The position numbers and the translations under genes were made by a program. From assembly GCA_030248295.1 (NCBI GenBank), contig JASANH010001643.1, positions 62,001-126,000 of the forward strand: a stretch of 64,000 nucleotides of DNA. Direction: 5' to 3'. The stretch is from Mesodorylaimus sp. YZB2_4. Taxonomy: Eukaryota; Nematoda; Enoplea; Dorylaimida; Dorylaimidae. The first letter of the stretch is position 1, and every line of letters begins with the position of its first letter. The notes beneath the pieces were generated by a model. That model had not been told where the DNA came from. It made no database searches and saw nothing but the letters and a program-made list of their open reading frames with translations. Positions 55,061 to 64,000 of this stretch are shown piece by piece.

Positions 55061-57443
55061 GACCAAGACCTAAAATCAGACCAGTTCGACCAATGTATAA
55101 ACCCGCTGGAACTGAAAGATGAAGTGAGAGAGTTTTCAGTGCTATCCGATGATTTTGGGGTGCCAATGAAATATTCAGTTCCCGTACTGTGCCGCTAAAC
55201 GATCTGCATGCACACATTGGCGAAAACGGGAATTGCCAGCATTACGTACAATATTTTGTATAAAAAGCACTGTGTTATCGTATTCTCATTCTGACAAGGT
55301 TTACACATGCCCAAAGCATACTGCTGACCAAGCCAAGTCCAAGGTCTCAATAAAAACAACAGCACAATGCAAGTATTCCGACGCCAGAATGTCTTATCGA
55401 CAAAAATCTTATTGCTGCACTTGGGCATAAATGGCAATTGTACGCCTCTTGCCGCTTGTACACGTCCCGCTGAGATCATTCGAGCATGCACGATTACTAG
55501 TTATACACGGCGTCGCGGTAGGGGTCTTGTCCAAGGTGTCGACGGGCACAAATGGTGGAAAACGATACAATGAGAATGTCGAGTGTCGACCGATGGTCGG
55601 CGGACACAAAAGCCAGACTGTATCTGCTTTTCACACTCGCCCCCATGTCTGCCGTCCATGCTACATTGTCACGCATGAATTGCTGGCCTCTAAACCACAT
55701 CTCCATTACCAAAGGCGACACGCAGTCTGCCACTCTCCCTCACATCTTCGGGTCGACGATATCGCGCGTTCGACCAGCGGGAGCTCATTCTCGATCTTGT
55801 TCCTCGATTTGAACAAAAACTGATGACGCGTAAGTGATCCAATGAATGTCTACGCGCCCGCATGTCTGGCCGAACGTGGAACGATACAAGTATTTTGTGA
55901 CATGCCCAATACGACAAAATATAGTTAGAACGTGTCCTAAAAGTTTATATTGTGCTATCGACAGTTTCAAATCGGGCTGCAAACGATCAGCTTCTACGGA
56001 AGGAAAGGGAGAGCAGGTCGACGCCACGCTTCGACACCATGCCCGCTCTCCTGGCTACCCGTTTGTTGTCACAGAGGTTAAGCCGGCAATAGTAAGTGCT
56101 GCCATAATGAAAAACAATAACCTTTTGAGTGCAGAGTCAACATCTGCTGATGCAATGCGTGCACGGTCAGGAGGTAGCCAGCAAATGTAAGCATCCTTCG
56201 GGCGCCACGCCCGTTCGACCCCGTTCGAGTGCCGCCATGACCGCCAGGCGCCCTTGAGCTTAGATGCACTCAAGGACACGGCTTTACGGTACAAATGGTC
56301 TTTCGGCGCCAGAGTGCCACTGGCACGTGTGGTCTACTCCTAGCTCGATTTCATATGACCCGGATGTCTGCCCGGTCGACGTCCGGTCGTCGCCGAATAA
56401 AGTCCGAAGGCGCCAAATCCAATTAGGGGGCTAAAGAAAAGATGAGCAAACAGACACGCGGTTGGTCCGGTCCGGGTTGCGAGTGGCGGAAACGGTCTAG
56501 AGACAATAATGAACACTTCGGAATGGGAAAAACAATCATTGACTTCTGGTTATGAATTTGGGTCAGCCAAGAAGTTACTGGGTAAGGGGTGAGAAAAGAG
56601 TGGACCTCGGTTGATACGCACGACCATGTTTCCTACATATTTTCCTAACCGTCTGTTCCATATCTACATTACCAAAGCAGGCTACGCAGCAACCACATGC
56701 GTATCAAACAGCCAGGGGTCGGTCCCAAACCCATGCTGTATTTCAAGTTGGCTGAAAAGTTCCTATAATGTTATCTCAGCTAATCTACATTTTGTTCCTC
56801 TTTCGTCCGTGTAAGGAATTTCGAGTGTGTTATTGCGAACATAACGAATATAGCTCGATCACTCATCGAAACAGCCGATGGCACTCATCCCTGTATGATC
56901 GAAAACGCTTCGGCCTTCTTCACATGCTCCTGAGGAGACGTCGATAGCTGTCGAGCCATCTGACTAACCACAAGCCCGTCAAAGGCGGATATAAAAGCAG
57001 TAGTTTATTCTGCTAATAGAGCCGATTGAAACCAATGAGTACCATTGTAAACGGAAGAAGTAGACCGATGGCGGATTGACGAACTTAGGCACGATTTTCG
57101 AGAACCATACAAGGCCCTCTCCACACGCTCGTGTATTTGTATTTCAATGGTGCGTACAGTAATCATTGCGTATGTCTCTGGGGCAGTTGGATGGAAGCGA
57201 GCAGTGAGAAAACGAGACTCCCTGTTCCTCGTAGCGCCAGTGACCAATGGCAGCGTCGACTCCGCCCTCGGTCCGGCCAATCGGCGACTGGCGCCCGTAG
57301 CTGGAAGGCGATCCAGTGCAGGCTTTTATTCACTGTGCAAACATTCTCGACGGATTGTAGGCAAACAAAAATTCGTTGGTTCGGTCGACGCGAGCGATCC
57401 ATTCGCCAAGGCCTGGGTTTTTATTCGAGCTCTTTCTATTCAG
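55061..57443. other. Intergenic stretch upstream of NKX2.1
   Basis: No gene seen in either strand. The frame is open from 57147 into the homeobox gene, but the first plausible start is 57444. Confidence 0.4.
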
Positions 57444-59396
57444 ATGATGTCCGTCGGACTCGGCGCCGCTGGTAAACCGGCTTCGTCGTCTACTGCCGCT
57501 ACGTCGTCGTCCTCGTCCACCTCCTCATCTTCCTCTTCGTCCTCGTGCTCGACGGCGGCTACGAGTGCAAGAACGGGCACTACTGTAATCTCGAATATTT
57601 GTGCGGGCGGTACCGGCGGTAACACGGCGCACGGCAGTAACTCCCTGCAACATACCACGCCTTTCTCCGTCGAAGACATTCTTACGGACGCCTCGTTGAA
57701 CGAGGCCCTACCCTTCGGCCAGCATCTACCCCCGAACGCATTCCATACTCAATCCCAGCGATCGTTGGGTGTCGTGGGCAACCGATCTCAATCGAGTTCC
57801 AACAACGCTTTACTTCACCACAGTGCAGCTCAAGGCCTCGACTCTGCGAGTATGGCATCAACGGCATCGAATGCGACGGCTACGGCTTTGGACGTCGCTG
57901 CGGCCGCTTCTGGTGCCGCAGCCAGTTCGGCGTTGGCATCATTCAATGTGGCGGCCGCGGCTGCTTACAGGGCTCATCCTCATCAGCAAACCACCGCCAA
58001 CCCCTATTTGAGCCACTGCGCTGGTGCCTCACCGGCAGCAGCCGCATTCGGCACGGGTGCCGCGGGACAATATGGCGCAAATACTGATTTCTCGAGCTAT
58101 GCTGCCGCGGCAGCTAACCAAACGGCGGCTTGGTACAGCGCCGGCCATGATCCTCGTTTTGGAAGTAAGCTATTCTTCTCTCAATTGCATCACAAAGACC
58201 TGGCAAACTATTTTTTGATCATATCACTAACTCCTTGATCTCGTTTCAGTACCTCGATTTAGTGGACCCGGTATGCAAATGGGTATCGGATCGGCTTTGG
58301 GAGCGGCTTGCGGCATGATGGATCCGGCCAAAGCTGCGGCGGCTGGCATCCAATTTCCTATGCCTCAACGTCGAAAGCGGCGTGTTCTTTTCACGCAAGC
58401 ACAAGTTTACGAATTGGAACGTCGTTTTAAGCAACAAAAATACTTATCGGCCCCTGAACGAGAGCACTTGGCTCAGTTGATCAACTTGACGCCGACACAA
58501 GTAAAAATTTGGGTAAGGAAATTGCACTACTTTTTTTGATCCCGATAGGATAGCCTACTGTAGGCAGAAATCGAGGATGCTGAGGCGAGAATCTTATTAC
58601 CTGAGGGATATATGGATACCCAGCAAGCAGACTGGATGCCACGAGGCAAATGGCACTTAAATCAGGTTTCCTCTTTCAGTTCCAAAATCACCGTTACAAG
58701 TGCAAACGGCAAGCCAAGGAGAAAGCCATGCAGGAGCACCAACAGCAACAACGCAACAATGGCACTGGAAACGGCAACTGCCAAAAGGATGATCGTCGCG
58801 GACAAAATTTATCAACTCAAAGCGCAAGTGGCGACGACTCCCCGTCTCCTCCACCAGGCAACAATCATCATCGAGGTGGGCTATCACCCAGGAAAATCGC
58901 CGTTCCAGTTTTGGTCAAGGATGGCAAACCATGCGGTGACTCAAGTCCATTGAGTGATGATCCGTTATCATCTCCGGATCCGGTAGCATCGCCAGACGGT
59001 CTCGGAACCGTCGGCCAGTCCACGGTCAGTCCATCCTCATCTGGCGTGCCGGATTTGAAACCGGGCTCTGGATCATCTGCTTCGATGAACGGATTTGGTG
59101 TGGCGGCGGGTTTTGGTGTACCTGGTCATCATTCCCATCATCAAATGGCGGCAGTGGCCCAGCATCAGCAACAACAACAGCAGCAGCATCAGTGGATGGC
59201 AGCGGCAGCCCATCATCATCACGCGGCTGCCCATCATCAGTCAACTGCCGCGGCAGCAGCAGCTTTTACTTGCGCCGGAGCTGGACCCATGGCCGCATTC
59301 GGAAGCCATTTCAGTGCTGCAGCTTACCCGAATAATGTGCCAACTGCCGCAGCAGCAGCTTCGTCCTATTATGCACTACAAGCTCGAGGGTGGTGA
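57444..59396 (+). CDS. NKX2-1: NKX2.1-type homeobox transcription factor, 3 exons (566 aa)
   Basis: Exons are 57444-58164, 58250-58512 and 58680-59396. Junctions are GT-AG and the sum is 1,701 nt. The TN motif [12 protein letters not shown] lies in exon 1. The homeodomain, split by an intron, reads [20 protein letters not shown], then [18 protein letters not shown] and, across the intron, [19 protein letters not shown]. The [11 protein letters not shown] stretch and the NHRYK recognition helix identify the NK2.1 group (vertebrate NKX2.1, fly scarecrow, worm ceh-24). Poly-Ser, poly-Ala, poly-Gln and poly-His stretches flank it. A candidate acceptor, TTCTATTCAG, directly precedes the start ATG, so the start could be an exon or spliced-leader junction; another ATG follows at once. 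It is a nuclear DNA-binding protein. Confidence 0.93.
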
Positions 59397-62300
59397 AGGA
59401 CGAATTTTAACGAATGATTCGAATGAAAAAAAACAGGTACCGAAAGACTTTCCTACAGTACGCTTCTAGGCAATTATTTAAACCTGATTGAGGCTGTAGA
59501 GCCACGTGTCGCTGGTGTTGATTGTGCATAGTGCTTGTGACATACCAAATCGTGTTCTGTACGCTGTTCCTCCAGATGCGGTTTTCAGTAGATAGAATTC
59601 CATTGGAAGCAGTATACTGACTCGCTCGCTTTTCTCCCGCAGGTCTAGGCGTTGCAATTTTGAATGTTGTGCATGCGAAGGAGTTGTGAGATGCTTTCTT
59701 TATTACAGTACTCTTCCCGTGAGCGCATGGGTTTTGTTGTAGCTGCGCGTTAAAACCTTGAAATTTGTAATTTATGAACCGTGAAAAGATGGCGCCATCA
59801 CCTGTACACGAGCTTACTGTATTTATAATGAACATACTTATTTTTTCTTTATTGTGATTTTGCCACGTTTTTAATGCAGTGTGAAGGAAATAGAAATTTA
59901 CCCTTCAGTTTTCGAGGTTTCCTTTTTTGCGGAGCATTCGAGTAGGTATGGTACAAAGGAGCGTGAGGGAAGAGAGGACTTGTTATGAGCGATTAGCGTA
60001 CTCGACATAGAAAACGGGCGCGACGGCGGACTTTCTTTACCATCATAATACGGCCTATTTTGGTGTGCAAGGATCTCCCGCTGCCCAAGCTGGTGTCGAC
60101 ACGTCTCGCACTGCGGCCATGCACAATACAGAGGGGCGTTTATTGTCCAGCAATGCGGGAACTTCTTTTACCAGAGACCACTTATCCTTATATGCAAAGT
60201 GATAAATAGACAGGAGACGGGGTATTTGTCACGGCAGACAGTGCGTCGCCCTCGCACATATTCCTATTTTTGGGCAAGCAATACGAATGACCGGCGTTAA
60301 TGTGTCGCACGTGTGCCTTATTGTGAATAGGTGACGGTGTCCAAATCCGCCTTCGGGCACATTCCACCTGCGGCGACAATAGCACGGGAGCTGACCCAGT
60401 CCCGTTGCTGATGCCGCGCTCTTCATTGTGCTACCGAGCATTGAAGGAAACCCCGCGCTTTGGCCCCATCATGAATAGAAAAGCGGATCGATTTAGGCGA
60501 TCTCGCCGTATTTACTCACGCGATAGCGTTTTACAAACAATAGGCTCCATGTATGGTATGACAATTTAACGCCGCCAGAGGTGACAGACCGTGCATCGCC
60601 TTGTTTCTATTCTTTGCTTACATGCGTGTAAGCCAAAATACGGAGAGATGCTCGAATGGTTTAGAGTAAACTTGAGTACTGTGAACGGGCGCGTAGATTT
60701 GACCCGGGGGCCGAGCACTCTGCGATTGTTGTATATTGTTCCAAGAGACCCCTTGGCTCTCTCGAAACGGCATAAGCGATGACTGGCCCCACAAGGAGAA
60801 CTTGATTGAGTTTCAGTGCGCGCCCACTGCTGTTTCGGAGCGGGTGCATATAGGCCGTAATAGACTTCTTTGACATATCCATAAAGTCGAGTGAAAACGG
60901 CTCGTATGCGCCCCAGTACAAAGGCAATCAAAACGCAGCTCCGTCCAATAAAAGGGTTTTCGAAGAAGAGGCGGGGAAATGGGAAGAAACAAGCGAGGAG
61001 GGCTTTGGCCGGATGAGCGTCTCCTTGCATGGCGAGTCTCCAATTGTACTTAGTCAATAGGATTCGAAAACGGACGCACTCGCCCAAGGTCCGGCACGCG
61101 AACAACATCATGACTAAATTCACCTTCATCGGCCTTCTTTCGCACTCGTCAATTTCCCATTATCCACAAAGCCATGGCCACTTTGTCCCTACTAAAATGG
61201 TAGATCGGGGTAGGCAACCACAGTGGCGCACCGAGCCTTCAGGCAAGTAGTGTACAAAGACACAATGGCTGCTAAGTTAACCCTATTTTAAGATCGTTTC
61301 CCGACCATCTGGACGCAATCAATGCCCCGCATACAGTACAGTGCCCTAGCCTAGGCCAGGCCTCATTGCCACCGAAGATGGGAGACGCGGTGAGAAAAAA
61401 CGGAACCATGAGACTTTCTCACAATGATCATGATAACTGAATCATCAGTGGACTGGACACGCATTGAAAAGACAATTGAAGGGAAAACAAATAAGGTCGT
61501 ACATAGTGTGTAAAGCAGGATTTGTAGAATCGTGTTTCCCTGGCTCGACCTTTATTTGATTTCTTTCCGCCCAGGGCCCCTCCGCCTCTGCGCTTCTCTT
61601 TGGTCAACGTTTGCCGAGAAGAATCAACAAGAGCCTACGAAGCAAGAACAAGCAGATATTTCTTTCTTCATCGAATTCGTCTCACGCCCTCTTTTTTACA
61701 CGCATATTCATTGTGGTACTGTATGGGCTGCGGGTAAGCAAAGTTCACAAAGTACAAACAGCTGCCGTCGGAGCCGGGTTTATGTACTTTTCCACGCTAG
61801 TTCACTGTTTGGTGCCCTCACCGAATCCCGGCATCAGGCGAGCAAATGTGGGAATTCTTTGACATTCTCATCGGGTTCATTTGTTGATATTAGTCAGCTA
61901 GTGGTACTCTTGAAATCGGTGACGCAAATCTTTTCTTGAACAGTCATTTCACACTCGGCTTCATCGCTCTCAATGACTCTACCGTCAGTCGAAAAGCACT
62001 CGACCATTGCCAATAGGTCTCTCGCTCGACCGCACTACTGTATAATCACTCATTCCAACAAGCTGCAAAGTAGGTGCCCGAGCCCGCAAGTGCGCTACCT
62101 CACCTATTTGCACTGCACTCGTCAGTATTACCTAGTTTCGCTAGAAAATGACCAAGTGCTTTTTTGCGATGAGTGCTCTCTCCACAGTAGCCTAGCCCAG
62201 TGACACGCTGGTAGAGGGTATGGTGCTGTACTTGCGCAAACCGTTGTCACGCTGACTTTAAAACACTCATACAATCGAGACTTTTTCACAAAAATATACC

Positions 62301-64000
62301 TGAAAATACTCAACCTGAATAAGAGAAGTAGAATTTGAGTTGTGGAAAAAATGCAGTGGGGTAAGGGAACGGGTCAAAATGATGGAAGTGGGTGTATTGG
62401 GTCTTACATTTTTGAATTCATTCACCTCATCCGCTTCCTTCACTTTGCAGTAGCATTGAGTTCATAAATTTTTCAATCTCCGTTTGCACTGTGCATATCT
62501 TATTTGCCCTCCCGACGTATATGTTGACACAAGACATTCACAATGGCCAGCACTCATTCAAAAGGAATTCGCCATATTGGTAAATAGAAAATCGTTTCCA
62601 GTTCCTTTGGCCATACCAATCGCAACATAAAAACCTTTCTCCTAATTGCACAAAATCAGGACTATTTACAATATTCAATAGTGCCGAGTGACAAGTTTGC
62701 GCAGGGAAAAGGTCATCAGCAAAACGCTAGCGTCTACGGTACGGGCAGCTTATATCCTCTCGTGAGAGAGCACTTTTTGACATCTCTATCCGTCCGTACC
62801 AGGAAGAGCCTTTGACTCTGGCCATAGAGTGGACACTGAGGGCCTTCTCGTCTCTTCGACGACCCTCGGACACAACAACTTTCCAAGCCTCATTGGCGTG
62901 GCGCAAACGGTAGTGCAAGCATCTCTGTGTGTAGTGCCCATCATGGTTCCTCTTTGCCTTCGAGAGACGCCGATTCCGCTTATGCCATATGCGACTAAAG
63001 CACAAAAGGGGGACTGGATGAACAGCTGCGCCAAATGCTTATTGGCTCACTCAGGGCACTCTACAGTAGGCACTCGGGCAGCGTCACATAGCAGGAAAGC
63101 CACTTCAAGATCCATTTCTCCATTTTCTTTTTCTTCATGCCTTGGCCTGGCTGGCCGCCTCACTCAGCTTCCATTCTTTTTTCGCTTTTACAAACGCCTT
63201 CTCTTCTTTCTATGCCTCAAATAGGGCGATCGAAGGCCGTCGGCGTTGACTGGTTTTGGTATAAGACCATACGCGGATCATTGACGAGCGAGGGGGACGG
63301 GAAAGCGAGCATTTAGGTAATTATTCGGCTGGATTAATTGAGTTTCGAGTGGTCAGCGCGCGAGCTGCGCCCGTGTTCATTGACGTTGTTGGACGAATCG
63401 TGGCTCGATTGTTTCCTTTTCCAGTTACGCCGTTAATAACGGACCCGGCCGCGAGCGGAACCACTCAAGAAACGGCTAACGGGATACACAGCCGGTCGGA
63501 TTCGCTTACGACATTGGCCTGTATCGGCGTCGATCCCCTTTTCCTTGCTAAGCAGAATGGCCAGCGCCCGGAAACCATTGATTGTGCACACACTGGATTA
63601 CTGTAAACGGTCACCAAAGCTAAATACTTTCCTCGTATCCGGCGCGTGCTGAACAAATTGAGCGAAAACAGAAAAACACGAAAGCTGATAGGTACCAACG
63701 GAAATTTGGCTTGCCCGTTTAGGATCACTGACACAGAGGCTTTGACAACAATGTAAGCAGAGCAGATAGACTCTGCCTGATAAGGCAGAGAGATAAGCAG
63801 AAGGGCCAGAAGTTTCAACACACACGCCCACACAAGTGAAGTCCAGCAGAGGAAGCAAGTGTGTAGCACACTCGAACTCGACTCGCGACCAGTCATAGGA
63901 TTACTGTAGCCGCCTCTCTAACATGCGTGTCCTCCGTCTTTCTTTTATGCTTCATGGCCTTTGCAATTTGAAGTCTATTCGTTCGCGTACTAGAAAAATC
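59397..64000. other. Downstream region of NKX2.1, no gene seen
   Basis: About 4.6 kb with only short open frames on both strands. It may hold regulatory elements of the homeobox gene, but nothing in the sequence alone shows this. Confidence 0.5.

Noticed and set aside
57147-57443. N-terminal extension of NKX2.1
   Set aside because: The frame is open upstream, but the sequence shows no NK2 family similarity, and a splice-acceptor-like TTCTATTCAG precedes ATG 57444.

Overview
The window is animal nuclear DNA. Every confident gene is eukaryotic and is split by short GT-AG introns, mostly 50-110 nt. The gene set suggests a small-genome invertebrate, most likely an ecdysozoan and perhaps a nematode: a cluster of TTBK-like casein-kinase-1 genes with a DLG variant, a bestrophin, an AQP8-type aquaporin, a DEG/ENaC channel, a hedgehog-type Hint domain without a visible signalling half, HHAT, CHK1 and an NKX2.1 homeobox gene. 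A tardigrade or another invertebrate is not excluded. The phylum is an inference.

Layout. 0.6-3.2 kb: a complete 9-exon CHK1 gene on the minus strand. 5-17 kb: a tandem array of four paralogues of a secreted family I do not recognise. Each has a signal peptide, a Thr/Pro mucin-like region and an acidic module with two CCCC blocks; one is a pseudogene and one carries a 22-residue collagen-like repeat. 18.5-20.5 kb: an uncharacterised two-exon gene. 21.7-23.0 kb: aquaporin. 23.3-23.8 kb: a small four-helix membrane protein. 24.2-26.3 kb: bestrophin, with a partial duplicate of its intron and exon 2 at 26.8-27.5 kb. 28.1-33.1 kb: a young Ty3/Gypsy LTR retrotransposon with identical 4-bp target duplications, no capsid region, two stops between protease and RT, and an apparent PWWP-like domain at the integrase C terminus. 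34.6-35.0 kb: remnants of a hedgehog-type Hint domain. 33.5-42.4 kb: a casein-kinase-1 cluster with one intact gene, an inverted pseudogene copy and further relics. 42.5-44.1 kb: an uncharacterised acidic protein. 45.3-49.1 kb: hedgehog acyltransferase, its intron carrying a hAT-like insertion. 51 kb: an RG-rich protein. 52.7-55.1 kb: a DEG/ENaC channel with several frame breaks. 57.4-59.4 kb: NKX2.1. 59.4-64 kb: no gene seen.

Mobile DNA is the other theme. The most striking item is a family of elements of about 195 bp, with copies at 6.3, 25.3-25.9 (two inside one insertion), 41.1 and 52.3 kb. Each is bounded by TGTAAC-like inverted ends and is packed with hairpins that carry GNRA and UUCG loops and some paired changes between copies. 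A duplicated stretch beside the bestrophin gene supplies an apparent empty site, showing that this DNA inserts as a unit. A foldback MITE, a FB-like element made of 17-bp repeats, a tRNA-derived SINE and another dispersed repeat are also present. HHAT and a Hint-domain remnant lie about 10 kb apart, which would link a lipid-transfer enzyme with its substrate class, but the Hint gene looks broken.
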